The notes under the pieces were generated by a model that had not been told where the DNA came from, did no database searches, and saw only the letters and a program-made list of their open reading frames with translations. A stretch of 64,000 nucleotides of DNA from Ctena decussata (lineage: Eukaryota; Mollusca; Bivalvia; Lucinida; Lucinidae): assembly GCA_963989385.1 (NCBI GenBank), contig OZ022500.1:14956460-15020459 (forward strand), read 5' to 3'. This document shows positions 21,418 through 34,798 of this stretch, piece by piece (positions within the stretch are counted from its first letter, which is position 1; every line of letters begins with the position of its first letter). The position numbers were made by a program, and so were the translations under genes.

Positions 21418-23102
21418 TGTGTGTGAGTCACATAAGTATTTGCAGTTGAGGATATACCTCTGTGTTGGCCACCTTGGTGTTTGCAGGTGAAGATTTACCT
21501 CCATGCTGGGCAGCTAAGTATTTGCAGTTGAAGATATACCTCTGTGTTGGCCACCTACTTGTTTCCAGGTGAAGATATACCTCTATGCTGGCCTCCTAAG
21601 TATCTGCAGTTGAAGATATACCTCTGTGCTGGCCACCTAGCTGAAGATACACATCTTGAATGTCCTCTGATTATTTGCAGTTAAGATGCGCATCAGTAAT
21701 GGCCATAAATATAAGACATACCTCTGTATTGAGTGTGTAACAAGACATACAGGTTCTCTGTACTGAGTGAGTAAGAACCTGTTGAAAACAGCTGAAGATA
21801 TACCTCAATGTGAGCCATCTTGAGTGTTTGTAGTTGAAATATACCTCTGCTATGGACATACAGAGGGCCACCTAAGTATTTGCAGTTGAAGATATACTGC
21901 TGTGATGGCCACTTAGGTATTTGCAGTTGAAGATATACCTCTGTGTTGGGGACTACTGTTTTTGCAGGTGAAAAGGTACCTCTGTGCTGGCCATCTAAGT
22001 ATTTGCAGTAATGTTTACCTTATGTTAGCCACCTTGGTATTTGCAGGTGAAGATACACATCCTAAGGGTCATCTGATTATTTGTAACTGAAGATTAGTTG
22101 CAGTGAAGAGGTACAGCTGTAATGGCCCTATAAGATATTTCACTGTATTTAAAGCTAATGATATTCCTCTGTGTGGGCCATCTGAGTATTTGCAAATGAA
22201 GATATACCTCCGTGTAATGTTCTCCATCAGCTGACAATATACCTCAATGAGTGTTTGCAGTTGAAAATATAAAGTGATGTTTACATATACAAGTATTTAC
22301 AGTTATACCTGTGTGTAGGCCAAGTAAATACTTGCAGTGGAAGATATACCTCTTAGTTGGTCCCCTAGGTGTTTGCAGGTGAAGATGTACCTCTGTGCTG
22401 GTCAGCTAACAATTCGCAGTTGAAGATATACCTCTGTGTTGGCCACCTAGGTGTTTGCATATGCAGATATACTTCTGAGCTGGCCAGCTAAGTGCATATA
22501 TTTGCAGTTGAAGATGTACCTCTATGCTCGCCATCTAAGTATTTGCAGTAATGTTTACCTTATGTTAGCCACCTTGGTATTTGCAGGTGAAGATACACAT
22601 CCTGAGGGCCATCTGATTATTTGTAACTGAAGATTAGTTGCAGTGAAGATGTACAGCTGTAATGGCCCTATAAGATATTTCACTGTATTTAAAGTTAATG
22701 ATATTCCTCTGTGTGGGCCGAGTTTTTGCAAATGAAAATATACCTCCCTGTTATGTTCTCCATCAGCTGACAATATACCTCAATGAGTGTTTGCAGTTGA
22801 AAATATAAAGCGATGTTTATATATACAAGTATTTACAGTTATACCTGTGTGCAGGCCAAGTAAATACTTGCAGTTGAAGATATACCTCTTAGTTTGTCAC
22901 CTAGGTGTTTGCAGGTGAAGATGTACCTCCGTGCTGGTCAGCTAACAATTCCCAGTTGAAGATATACCTCTGTGTTGGCCACCTAGGTGTTTGCAGATGC
23001 AGATATACCTCTGAGCTGGCCAGCTAAGTACATGTATTTGCAGTTGAAGATGTACCTCTATGCTGGTCACCTAGGTGTTTATGAAGATATACCTCTGTTT
23101 GC
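21418..23102. repeat. 41-bp minisatellite with 540-bp higher-order repeat
   Basis: Units often alternate between GGTGTTTGCAGGTGAAG and AAGTATTTGCAGTTGAAG types, giving an 82-bp dimer. A larger block is duplicated exactly 540 bp apart: the identical run AAGTATTTGCAGTAATGTT recurs with its ATGTTTACCT at 22011 and 22551, and the blocks stay alignable to about 23070. Confidence 0.85.
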
Positions 23103-23105
23103 TAA

Positions 23106-23528
23106 GGGCGCGCTTACATGACCAAATTTTCTATGACAAAGTAGGTTTGTCACAGAAAAATTTGCTCGTGTAAATGCCAAAATATGACAATGTTTCTTTG
23201 ACAAATATATATGGTAAAGTTACTTCGATAAATTAAATTTGTCTGTGGAAACGGAGAACTTTGCTAAAGATTATGTAACAAAGATAATTGCTACAAGCGT
23301 GGAAAATGTGACAAAGATTTTGTTTCATCGCTGCAGGTAACTTTGACGAATAATATTTGGTCGTGTGAACACTGCAGCAAATATTTCATTGCCAAAGTTT
23401 ATGTGACAAAGATTCTATGGCACATTTTCTTTAACAAATAATTTGCTCCGTGTAAATGCAAAATGTTTGTCATACTTTCTTTGTTAAAGTTTTTGTGACA
23501 TAGAAACTTTGCTCATGTAAACGCGCCC
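23106..23528. mobile_element. TAA-flanked MITE (PIF/Harbinger-like), word-rich interior
   Basis: TAA flanks both ends (23103-23105 and 23529-23531). The terminal inverted repeats are GGGCGCGCTTACATGACC and its complement TGCTCATGTAAACGCGCCC form. A 3-bp TAA target is typical of PIF/Harbinger. The 423-bp interior is filled with variants of TGACAAAG / CTTTGTCA. No coding capacity. Confidence 0.8.
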
Positions 23529-24717
23529 TAAGTATGATCTTTCTTTCAGGAGGGCATTGCAATTCAGAAGTACCTGTTATAAAAGTTATTCCTGAGATAA
23601 TGACTGTTTTTGATGGTCTAAGGCCACTCTTGCACGATTTGGGCAAGGTTTTCATGGAACAATAATTCCATGGAATGTGGTGTCTCGCCTGTCTGCCCAT
23701 TGTCACAAAACAGTTATACCAGAAAACTCCACGCAAAGTATATGCTGCTGCCGCCAAAGAGGACACCGGAAAAATAATACCTATGTCTCACTTCTGCTAG
23801 TCTCAGGCGAGATAAAACTGGGAAGAGGTCCTTTATTACAGAGGGTTCACTTATTTCAGTATGCTGTGCCAAGGATAGGGTGAACCTCATTTTACTGCCA
23901 CTAGCGTATGGGAAGATCTTTACCCTTCCTTTTTTTAAGTATCAATATCTAAGGTAATTATGGTACAGGGTTATCTGAAAGTAAAAATCCATTTTGACAA
24001 TTACTGCGTCATACAAATCAATTAGGATTAAACCCAGCACCAAGCTGATCCTTGTACTTATTAATAACAGAAATATCTCCCTTATTAAGCCTTATCGAGG
24101 GCACAAGATACCAACACTAATCCATCCGATTACATGTTATTTCACCACATACAAAGGCACATATACCAGTCAAAATAAGTTCTACTGCAGGGACTTCATT
24201 CAACATTTTCTCAAAACTGCCTTCAAGAGTAGTTATTATAGTAACGACATGTCATTATCCCTATCCAAAGGCTTATGAGATATAGCTATGAGCCTGGTAT
24301 CCATCCATCCATCCATCCATCTGCCCTTCCATCTGTACATCCATCCATCTTGTACCTTAAAAAATACCCTTTAGAATACATGTATTACACTAGGCCAGGT
24401 TGGGAAGCACCCCCTGGTTAAACCCAGCCTGCCTTTATACATTGTACTTCAAAGTTATGTAGAACAGATCATGATGATATGTTGTGCACAAGAATGACAT
24501 CTCCTCTCACATTCATGCTTTTAGAGCTATCTCCCATCTGATGCTTAAATTCTTTTGAATATTTAGGGCCACTATACAACTTGAATGTGCTTCAAAACTT
24601 TGTAGTTATGTGGAATGGGTCAAGATAATGTGTTGTGTATAAGAATGACAACTCTTGCTTTGATACTTTTTGAGTTATTTTCCATTGACCTTTTCCACTG
24701 CAATTTTTCTCCATATT
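23529..24717. other. SINE tail fragment, ATCC microsatellite, tandem remnants
   Basis: At about 23860-23935 is a tail fragment of the S2 SINE (ATGCTGTGCC, CACTAGCGTATGGGAAGA). At 24298-24330 is an (ATCC)n microsatellite. About 24440-24680 holds two diverged units of a roughly 160-bp repeat (AAAGTTATGTAGAACAGATC; AATGACATCTC), with a further unit near 25895. Confidence 0.5.
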
Positions 24718-25400
24718 TAACAAGAGTTGTCAGAAGACAACAAAGCTTGCCTCAAGGTTGCCTGTTTTTCACATTCACTGAACCAAGAAATGTAGGTCTA
24801 AGTGATCTCTAAATAATATGACGTCATTTGCAATGTCAGACTGGTATCATGTTAGTCTATCTAACAGTGTTGGAGATATAAGGCAAAATCACTGGACCAT
24901 GAATAAAGGTCAAAGGCACAGAAGTCAGCATGGATGCTTTGTAGCAGCAAAATCAGTGAACCATGAAATGTAGGTTACAGTGATCTATAAATAGTATGAG
25001 GTCATTCACAAAGTCAGACAGATCCATTATGTCAGGTGTAATTTTAGTCAATCACACAGTGTTGGAAATACATGTATAAGGCAAAATCACTGGACCCTGG
25101 TCATGAATAAAGGTCAAGGGCACAAGAATCAGCATGGATGCTTTGCACCTGCTGCAATTATAGGGATATGCTATTTAACCAAGTATCAACTCTCTTGTCT
25201 CAAATGTATCTTCAAAACCAAAAAGTTTGCCTTAAAAACAGTGCCAAACAGCAAAGTCAGTCAACCATGACATATAGGTCAAGGACATACAATTGTGATG
25301 CAGCTGCTGCAGTCATATGGATGTATATATGTGCCAAATATGATGATCATAGCTGCTGTAGTTTGTAAGATACAGAGTTGAACATCGAGTTAAACACAAT
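24718..25400 (+). mobile_element. Truncated pearl-like element
   Basis: It starts with AACAAGAGTTGTCAGAAGAC, the usual 5' word of this class, and has two tandem units about 185 bp apart (ATAAGGCAAAATCACTGGAC, AGCATGGATGCTTTG). No microsatellite or 3' hairpin follows, so it is 3'-truncated or decayed. Confidence 0.5.
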
Positions 25401-27465
25401 TCTTAACATTGGTTAACCTGATCTCAGACGCCGACGAGGAGGCTGATGCTATTAAACGGGAATGCTAATGCTAACGCATACTCAGACTACAAGCTTGGGG
25501 TATAGCATAAGCTCTCCTAAAGCACCCTAAAAATGCTTTAGAATTGTACATGATATTAGGCAGTAATGTAGGCTGAATGAGGATGTGTCTCACATTCATT
25601 TCCCCTGAAACATTTTAGTTTGCGTTTTCATGTCTGCTCCATAACTTAAATACTAGTAGGCATTATACAGCTTTAAGCTACATACTTTAATTGTAAAAAT
25701 GTTTGCGGTGTACTGATGTTCACGATTTTTGCAGTCAACATAAATGCACAAACTTTAATATCCGTAAACATGACAATTTTACAAGGAATAGTAGGAAAGC
25801 ATGATGAATTCGTGAGCTGAAATATCCTTGAATGTGCCTAAAATTGCAAAATAATGAACTTTTGTCCCAGCCAACCTACATACAATTAACATATTTCATA
25901 GTTATGTAGAACATGTCATGATGATGTGTAACATTTAAGAACAACAGCTCTGGATTTCCTACTCTTTTAGTTAGTTTTATATATACAATTTCACATTTGT
26001 GCTTTGGAGTTTCTAAGTTTGCAATAATAATATATTCTGTAGAATATCTTTTTGTATAATATCTAGTATATATCAATAAAAATAACTCTCACTTTTATAA
26101 CTGTTGAATTATTGCCTCTTGATGGTTTGATGTAAGATCATAAAGATGTTTGGCAACAGAACTGCTTGCTCAAACTAGTCTAATCTAGTTTTTCCACAGT
26201 TTTCTCAAACATGCTGTCCAAATATTTACGATTTAAAGCTGGTACTTTAAAGCACTTGATAGCCTTTTCGTACCATAAATGAAGGCTCTTACAAATGTGA
26301 CGATATTCAAAATTATCACAGCTTATAATAATATTGGAACGCCTCGCTCATAATGCTTCACAAAAACACTACAAAAACTGGCGTCTTAATAATCTATGTG
26401 AAATGGCAGATTACTATCTAATTTATTAATATTAAGCATGGGAATATAACTATAATCATTCAAATTCAAACAATGGCTTGTTCTGGATGACACAGACTTG
26501 TTTACGGGTCAACATGGAAATATTTATAAGCCTATACAGTACAGTACTTGTCTTAAATATTCAGACACCCCACCCACTTCATAAAGAACTCTTCAATGGT
26601 CAACTGTGTAATTATAAACCTTGAGGATGTTTATGAAAGAACAGTTGGCAAACAGTGTAGTAACTGATCAGACTGCTCCTAAGGAGCAGTCTGAACCGGG
26701 TCTTCATTGTTTGCTCATGGCATTTCTGTCCAAACATCTTATGATAAATATGGCATTAAGGCTACTTAATATACATGTTCAACAAAGATTAAAATATTAT
26801 TCAAGGTTTTAACGGACACTTAAAAGAGTGCTTTCATTCACAACTGACGCAAAAGAATAAACAAGATCAGGCATTTCACTGGACATATCTAGACTTTCAA
26901 TCCAAATTAAGTTGCACTGAAACTTAAGTCGTCCAGTCTATACATGGCCATGTCCAAAGCTTCATGGAAAATTATTGTAACAATTGTCATGGGTATAAAG
27001 TTTCTTTAAATTGTTGACTGTTTCTTTACATTTTTCTAAAGACATTTCATCTTCAGGATATCGAAATGTCAAAACTCCCCGATTTTCCCCTGACCAACCA
27101 CAAGACTTCCCTAACCACTAGAATAGGCTATCCCCCCAGCCATCCACCCCCCCACACACACTTTTTCTTCATAAGATGTCAACAGCAACGTCAACAACTT
27201 TTTCGTGCAGCTTTTATTTTCATGACAAGTCCAATGAAGTCCCCATAAATGTTTCTTACAATTTGCTCAATTAGAAGAAGGTTTTCATATATTTCTCAAA
27301 AAAAAAAAAAAAAAAAAATCTTGCAATTAGTGCCTAAATGAGACGGTTTCACTTATAGGGACCACAACATACATTTTCTTTATTGCAACATGCTATGTTT
27401 TAAGTATCATAAAATTTTTATTGAATTTCCATGAAAATTTGTGTAGTATCTCTTTGGATAATGCT
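25401..27465. other. Intergenic; MITE-core palindrome and A run
   Basis: At 26647-26716 is a MITE-core palindrome (GCAAACAGTG, GATCAGACTGCTCC, GGAGCAGTCTGAAC, TTGTTTGC). At about 27299-27319 is an A run, followed by a broken M2 apex (TGAGACGGTTTCAC). No gene recognised. Confidence 0.5.
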
Positions 27466-27575
27466 TACCCTAATGTGCTTAAGTATTGGGACATCTAAAA
27501 TAATTAATTTTCCATTTGTCCCAAATGGAAAATTCATTATTTTTAGGTGTCCCAATACTTAAGCACATTATGGTA
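27466..27575. mobile_element. Perfect fold-back MITE (family M3), copy 1
   Basis: TACCCTAATGTGCTTAAGTA at the left pairs with TACTTAAGCACATTATGGTA at the right. The inner arms TTTTCCATTTG and CAAATGGAAAA meet at the centre, leaving almost no loop in 110 bp. TA at the ends suggests a Tc1/mariner-type origin. Confidence 0.75.
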
Positions 27576-29884
27576 GATCTTTTTCTTATTTCTCTGTATA
27601 AACAACTGGTGTGCTGACAAATGTAATATTTTACCTGGACAATGGTAGGAGAGCAGCATGTCTCTGGGTAGGAGTCACACTAGATGATCTGTCCGTGTAC
27701 CCTATCCTAACTGGTCCATTCGTCCGTGGACTCATTCCCACTATCTCCAGATGCAACATAGTGCTTATTCCATTTTATGGTATTCAGAACAGCATTAAGA
27801 AAGCAGAATAATTTATCGGGAAGCTGAACCATCACAGTTTTCGTTATTGTTTCTTCATCATCATCAGTATTTATCCTTCAAACAAGAACTGAGGGTCTAA
27901 GTTTTCAGTAAAATTTGAATCTGGCAGATATTTCTGAATTTTTGTTTTGTTATTATCCACTATCACAATGACGCATAACTTTTGGAAATCTTTTGTTTGT
28001 TTTTAGTATTTGTTTATTCCCTTGACCTTACGAAACCCCACAACATTCAATGAGGGCTGATATAAATGATCCTTGATAAGAAATAAATTCTATAAGGTAA
28101 ATACACTGTTATTTACAAATCGATTCAAAGTCCCAATAAAATTCTCATTTAAAATCTTTTTATTCTATTATTTATTACTACAGAAGTATATGTAACATAT
28201 CATAATAACCCTAAAGATTGGGACCCCTTAACCAATTACTGTATTTATCCTTCAAAAGCCCTTAAAGAGCAAAAAGCAGACGATAAAATATATGTCTGAA
28301 AATTTTCAAAAAATATTTTGTCCAAGATATATCATATTGAGATTTTTCAAAGACTAGAGGGAAAACAGTTTAGATCCAGTTGAGGTGGCTCATTATGAGC
28401 CACCTCAACAGGATCTACGCTGTTTTCAAATTCGACAACTTTCATTTCTGGCCCTTTAAATGATTTAAATGTAAACAATTTTTCAAACTGTTCCTATCTG
28501 GGAATGCGTAAAAAAAATTCTGGCAAACTGGCAACATCAGAGGACTTCTTTGAAGCCATCTGATCTAGGTCTAAAATATGTGGTCAAGAACTTCTGTCCC
28601 AAAATTCAGGATTATTACAATACCACGGAAGTTTATTTCACATAAATTTTACAAAATATCACGATTATCTGCTACCCAATTCCTATACAACAAAATTCGA
28701 AGAATCAATTTTCCACGTGCTTTAATCCATTTATGAACAGTTCCTCAAACAATGACACATGACATAAAATTTCACTTCCTTCATATCTCTGAATCTATTA
28801 CACTTGATATCAATTCAAATTCCCGATAAAACACCCTAGCAATCAATCAATCAATCATAACATAATTAAAGCGGAATCCAATGGCTTCCAATATATGGTA
28901 GATCTAATATGAATATCACCTGATACACTCTTACTAAGAGAACCACTGTCACCATTCTAAGCATATAAACATTTATTTCCGACTCGCCAATTTCAATGTA
29001 AAGAACCTTAAAACCATATCTACATATTCAATAGTCATTCCAATCCTCTTTATAGTTAGTGCTAGTATAGCGTTAATCTTTCAGTCCTATACTTCACCAT
29101 ATATTGTAGGTACGTAATATGCCAATATTTTAATAAATAGAAGAGTTTTAAAATAGATCTGTTGGTAACTGGAACACAATGTATGCCTACCCACAAACAG
29201 TCAAGTAATTGCAAAAATTCTCTTATGTACACTAAAGTACTCATCAAGGACTAGAGACCCAAAATGACTGTGGAGTTAGTTATATCTGAAAATACCATGA
29301 ACAAATTTAAATTTGATCCACCAAATACAAAAAGTTGTTATTTATTATATTTATTTACCATATTAATCCTAATAAATACCCCTGCTCTAATAAATGCCCC
29401 TCCCTCTGCAGATTCCTGGCATCAGGAAGTTGAGAGACTGATTACTCATGAATTTTGAGACATCTATAGTTGACATTCTTAGTAATGACATAAAGTTTCA
29501 TTGAGATAAGAGCTCTTGTTTGTGATGATTCAAGGAAATATTCCACTGACTTAAGAAGTTATAAAACAGGGACGGATAACATTAAATTCTCAATCATCAG
29601 AAGTTATCTGCTTCTTTCTCCTTTCATTTTTTTATCCAACTTGGTCATCAGTTCAAATCAACTTGTCCAAACTTTCACTTTCTTGCACTAAAGTGCTTTT
29701 AAATGGGCTGTTATAAAAACTGACCCAATTAAATTTGATAAAAAAAATTATATTTGTCCAGAGAGGACATAAGCCCAGGCAATTAAATGAAAATGACTGA
29801 AAATCAATCAAAGGTACATTTACCTTGTAAACATGGGACAAGAATAAATGGATTTTCTTTATATCATAATTTTACCTATAAATG
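27576..29884. other. Intergenic; includes an M1 MITE
   Basis: An M1 copy lies at 28258-28460 (CCCTTAAAGAGCAAAA; centre GAGGTGGCTCATTATGAGCC; end GGCCCTTTAAA); its TTAA flanks are eroded. The rest is AT-rich with no supported gene. Confidence 0.6.
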
Positions 29885-30565
29885 TATCATAGAGATAAAT
29901 TAGGTTTTACTTTGTTTTATTAAGATTTATAAAATTGTTCTTTATTTGAGAAAGGGTGACATCTTTAAAATGGTCAAGGCAAGCAGATGTACAATAATTT
30001 GATATTCTTCTATCTTTTGTAGGTTCTTTAAAGTTAATTTATTATTTACATGACTTATGCAGTTTAGCCAATATTTACCAACTGGTCAAAAACACACAAT
30101 AAGATTTCCATTAATTATTTAAAGACAACATGTGCATAGGTGCATCAAGGTATCCATTTCTTTGTTTCATTATTGGAAACTCCAAAACAAAGAGGGCATA
30201 TGCCTCTTACCAAACAGTTCAGGTTTAGCTTTTGAAGAGTGAAGACATGTTTATGTATTGAGAATAATAATACAAAATAAAAATGTGACTTTAATATAGT
30301 TTAAGAAAGTCAGGGGCTTGGGCCCCTGAGCTCAAAATGTATTGTGACAAGTGGACATGTACATATACATAAAATTGTGAACTTGTATACTTGTATATGG
30401 TTTTTTATTCAAAGTAAAGATCTACAAAAAATATACAAAATAAAATATGGAAAATTAACACTCTGAAGTTTCGTCTCGTTTAGTTTGTCACACAACATTC
30501 TGTTCAGTTCGGGAACAATTGAAAATTGCAAAGTGATAACTGATCAACAACTTTTCTTTATCACA
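29885..30565 (+). repeat. 5' LTR
   Basis: 681 bp. I found one difference from the 3' LTR (A at 30061, T at 34294) and no indel. It contains an AAGTCAGGGGCTTGGGCCCC hairpin-prone tract. The first bases read TATCAT rather than the canonical TG, so the exact left border may be shifted by two bases into TGTATCAT. Confidence 0.85.
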
Positions 30566-31106
30566 AATGGTGGAGAATCCGGGTAGGAGCACTTTTTAGC
30601 TGCTCCGCGATCCTGAAACCTCCTCACAAAATTGGGACATTAACATGGACAAAAGCGAGTTGCTCTACCAACAAAATAAACAGAAGAAAATCTCCGGGAC
30701 TATGTGAAGTGAAATTCCCCAACAACAAGAAGTGTTTCTATGATGAATTCCCCAGGACTTTTACCTAGAAGATGTTACTAATCTTTGGAACTACTGACTT
30801 TTACTTTGAGGATGCTTCTAATCATTGGGACAATTTCTAAAGAAGTGAAATTTAAGAAGGATTTTATCTGAATAAGGAACTCTGATTTACAGTGAAGAAA
30901 AATCAACCAAAAATGGAAGTGTACATGAACTTTTTGACAACTACAGATTTATACTGGAACTTTTTGATAACTACTGTTTACCATGTTTAAATATATATGT
31001 ATATGTTTCATACTTCATCTATATCATATGTCATTGATTCAGTATATGTATTTTATATGTATTTGTACATGTCACAGTAAAATTATTAATCAGTGTTAAA
31101 AAAAAA

Positions 31107-32930
31107 ACAAGAGGGCCATGATGGCCCTGGATCGCTCACCTGAGTATCCTGTGAACTTAACCTCAGAGACATCCATATGACCTACAGACAGAGTTTCACA
31201 AAGATTAAATGGAAAATGAACCCTTTATTGTGTACCTAAGGTTTTTATAAGATTTAACCTAATGACCTAGATTTTGACCCCACATGACCCAGTTTCAAAC
31301 CTGGTCTAGATTTCTTGGATATGAACATTCTGACAAAGTTATCAAAACTGTGCCCTCTAGAGTGTACACAATGTTTTTCTAAGGTTTAACCTAGTGACCT
31401 ACTTTTTGACCCAACATGACCAAGTTGCACCCTTGGTCCAGATTTGTTGGAAACAAACATTCTGACAAAGTCTCATGAAGATTAGAACAAAACTGCGTCT
31501 GCTAAAGCGTTCACCCTGTTTTTCTAAGAACTGACCTAGTGACCTAGTTTTTGATCTGACATGGCCCAGTTTCAAATCTGGTATAGATTTCATAAAAATA
31601 AACATTCTGACAATGTTTCACGTAAATTGGATCATAACTGTGCCCTCTACAGTGTACACAAGGTTTTTCTAAGATTTGACCTAGTGACCTAGTTTTTGAC
31701 CCCACATGACCCAGTTTCAAAGATGGTTTAGATTTCATTTAGATAAACATTCTGACAAAGTTTCATGAAGATTGGATCATAACTGTGCCCTTTAGAGTGT
31801 GCACAAGGTTTTTCTAAGATTTGACCCAGTGACCTAGTTTTTGACCCCACATGACCCAGTTTCAAAGATGGTTTAGATTTCATTTAGATAAACATTCTGA
31901 CAAAGTTTCATGATGATTGGATCATAACTGTGCCCTCTGTGTCGTTCTACGATTTACTTCTATTTTTAGCTCTGGCGGCCATTTTGTTCAGCGGAGTGAA
32001 ACCGTTTTAGCAATTTTTGTTCAGAGTCATGAGTAAAACATTTCTGTGGATTGTTTTTGAAATCGAGCCAATGGGTTCAGAGACGATGATGTTTAAAGCT
32101 TTTTTCTATTTTTAGCTCTGGTGGCCATATTGTTCAGCGGAGCAGAACCGTTTGAGCAATTTTGGTAGAGGGTCTCCTAAGGAACATTTCTGTGAAATTA
32201 TTTGAAAATCGGCTCAGCAGTTTTGGAGGAGAAGTTGTTTAAAGGTTTTTCTATTTTTAGCTCTGGCGGCCATATTGTTCAGCGGAGCAGAACCGTTTGA
32301 GCAATTTCCGTAGAGGGTTTCCTAAGGAACATTTCTGTGAAATTAATTCAAAATCGGCCTAGCAGTTTTCGAGGAGAAGTCGTTTAAAGGTTTTTCTATT
32401 TTTAGCTCTGGTGGCCATATTGTTCAGCGGAGCGGAACCCTTTGAGCAATTTTGGTAGAGGGTCTCCTAAGGAACATTTCTGTGAAATTATTTCAAAATC
32501 GGCCCAGCAGTTTTGGAGGAGAAGTTGTTTAAAGGTTTTTCTATTTTTAGCTCTGGCGGCCATATTGTTCAGCGGAGCGGAACCGTTTGAGCAATTTTGG
32601 TAGAGGGTCTCCTAAGGAACATTTCTGTGAAATTATTTTAAAATCGGCCCAGCAGTTTTGGAGGAGAAGTCGTTTAAAGGTTTTTCTATTTTTAGCTCTA
32701 GCGGCCATATTGTTCAGTGGAGCGGAACCATTTGAGCAATTTTGGTTAAGAGTCCCCCAAGGAACATTTCTGTGAAATTATTTTAAAATCCTTCCAGCAG
32801 TTTTGGAGAAGAAGTCGTTTAAAGCAAAAGTTGACGACGGACGCATGACCGGACGACGGACGACGGACGACGGACAAAGACCGATCACAATACCTCACCT
32901 TGAGCACTTCGTGCTCAGGTGAGCTAAAAA
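31107..32930 (+). mobile_element. Pearl-like element inside the LTR retrotransposon
   Basis: The 5' end is CAAGAGGGCCATGATGGCCC with a small hairpin. Two different tandem arrays follow. The first (about 31200-31940) has units marked by ATTCTGACAAAG. The second (about 31961-32824) has six units marked by TTTTTAGCTCTGGCGGCCAT. Then come a GACGGACGACGGACGACG microsatellite and a 3' hairpin (CTCACCTTGAGCAC, TTC, GTGCTCAGGTGAG, 32894-32923) followed by CTAAAAA. No protein is encoded. Confidence 0.85.
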
Positions 32931-34117
32931 GTTTAACATGAAGCAAAGTTATAATCATTCAAAAATGCTGCAGGATAATTAAAATCAATCAACAAATAGA
33001 TTATAAATTGATTTAATTGATAAACAATATTTTTAAGATAAAAAAAAAAAAAAAAAAAAAAAAAAAATGTAGAGCTATAATGATGCAAATTTAAATTTAC
33101 ACTTCACCCATAATGTTTTAAATAATTTTGTCTGCTGTTTCTTTAGGGTTTTAAGCTTAATTTTATATAGACATTACAAAAAAGGGTTCCTGTTGATAAA
33201 TAGTGTAAGTTTGTTAAAAAAAAATAATACCTGCTAGCATGTATTGTTGATGTGGAGTCAGAAACTTAGCATGAAAGAGGCAGAACTTAATTAGTATTCT
33301 GGAAGAAGTTTGATCACCTTCTTCTTGCATACAGGTTTACTTGTTTTGTCATGCTAGCCCATTGATAATCATTGGGTTTTCTGTTTTCTACATTGAATAC
33401 ACTATTTAGAAAAAAAAAAGAAATCATAAATTTGTAAATTTATGATAACTGTTTGATTACTTTAAGCTAAATAAAAAAATGACCTGTGGGGTTTAGTTGT
33501 ATCATAAAATAGTGACTGTTCAAGACAAATGATAATTATAATAAAATTAAATGAGGAGATAAAATGAATTGATGAATAAAGAGAAAAATACAGGTTACTT
33601 AATACTAGTTGTGTAACTTGTCAATCAGAAATAAATACAGTATGTGATTAATGCATTTACCAAAATGATACCTTAGAGAAGCAGGTAGTGGACTAATGCA
33701 GAGAATCGACATATGTATCTGATTGAAATAATGTCTTGTAACAATAAGAAGTCACAGATATAACAAAGACTAACAGAACTGAAGTCATTAAAACTTATTG
33801 TAATCAAGCAGAAATGAAACTGATTAATCCAAAAGTACAAAATTCAATAAAATGCTAAGAGACAAAGCAGCATAATGTATGTCTGCCTTGATACCAGGAA
33901 TCCCTAGATAGAACTATATTTTAAAACTTAGTAGTTAACTACACCTTTGCATTTCATTTCTTTTAAGCAAGTGGTGACTTTAAAGTTAAACATATCTAAT
34001 TGCTATTTTCAGGTGTATTTAAGATGATGTTAATGATTTCTTTAGTATTTAGTACTAAATTTATTAAATACTGAACAATGTGATGAGGACATCACAATTT
34101 TAAAGCGACGGGAATAT

Positions 34118-34798
34118 TATCATAGAGATAAATTAGGTTTTACTTTGTTTTATTAAGATTTATAAAATTGTTCTTTATTTGAGAAAGGGTGACATCTTTA
34201 AAATGGTCAAGGCAAGCAGATGTACAATAATTTGATATTCTTCTATCTTTTGTAGGTTCTTTAAAGTTAATTTATTATTTACATGACTTATGCTGTTTAG
34301 CCAATATTTACCAACTGGTCAAAAACACACAATAAGATTTCCATTAATTATTTAAAGACAACATGTGCATAGGTGCATCAAGGTATCCATTTCTTTGTTT
34401 CATTATTGGAAACTCCAAAACAAAGAGGGCATATGCCTCTTACCAAACAGTTCAGGTTTAGCTTTTGAAGAGTGAAGACATGTTTATGTATTGAGAATAA
34501 TAATACAAAATAAAAATGTGACTTTAATATAGTTTAAGAAAGTCAGGGGCTTGGGCCCCTGAGCTCAAAATGTATTGTGACAAGTGGACATGTACATATA
34601 CATAAAATTGTGAACTTGTATACTTGTATATGGTTTTTTATTCAAAGTAAAGATCTACAAAAAATATACAAAATAAAATATGGAAAATTAACACTCTGAA
34701 GTTTCGTCTCGTTTAGTTTGTCACACAACATTCTGTTCAGTTCGGGAACAATTGAAAATTGCAAAGTGATAACTGATCAACAACTTTTCTTTATCACA
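34118..34798 (+). repeat. 3' LTR
   Basis: It is a partner of the 5' LTR with the same 681-bp length and one substitution noted. It is followed by the AATG target duplication. Confidence 0.88.

Larger units (their letters stand above)
29885..34798 (+). mobile_element. Young non-autonomous LTR retrotransposon
   Basis: Two 681-bp direct repeats (29885-30565 and 34118-34798) bound the element, flanked by AATG on both sides (29881-29884 and 34799-34802). Two bases after the 5' LTR is a tRNA-type primer-binding site, TGGTGGAGAATCCGGG (30568-30583), complementary to a tRNA 3' CCA end. Just before the 3' LTR is a purine-rich AAAGCGACGGGAATA tract. The 3.55-kb interior has no gag, protease, reverse transcriptase or integrase, only a 20-codon frame starting at about 30645. 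This is the LARD type and must use enzymes supplied in trans. Confidence 0.9.

Noticed and set aside
19095..23102. CRISPR-like array of 41-bp units
   Set aside because: Units are contiguous with no spacers; it is a diverged minisatellite.
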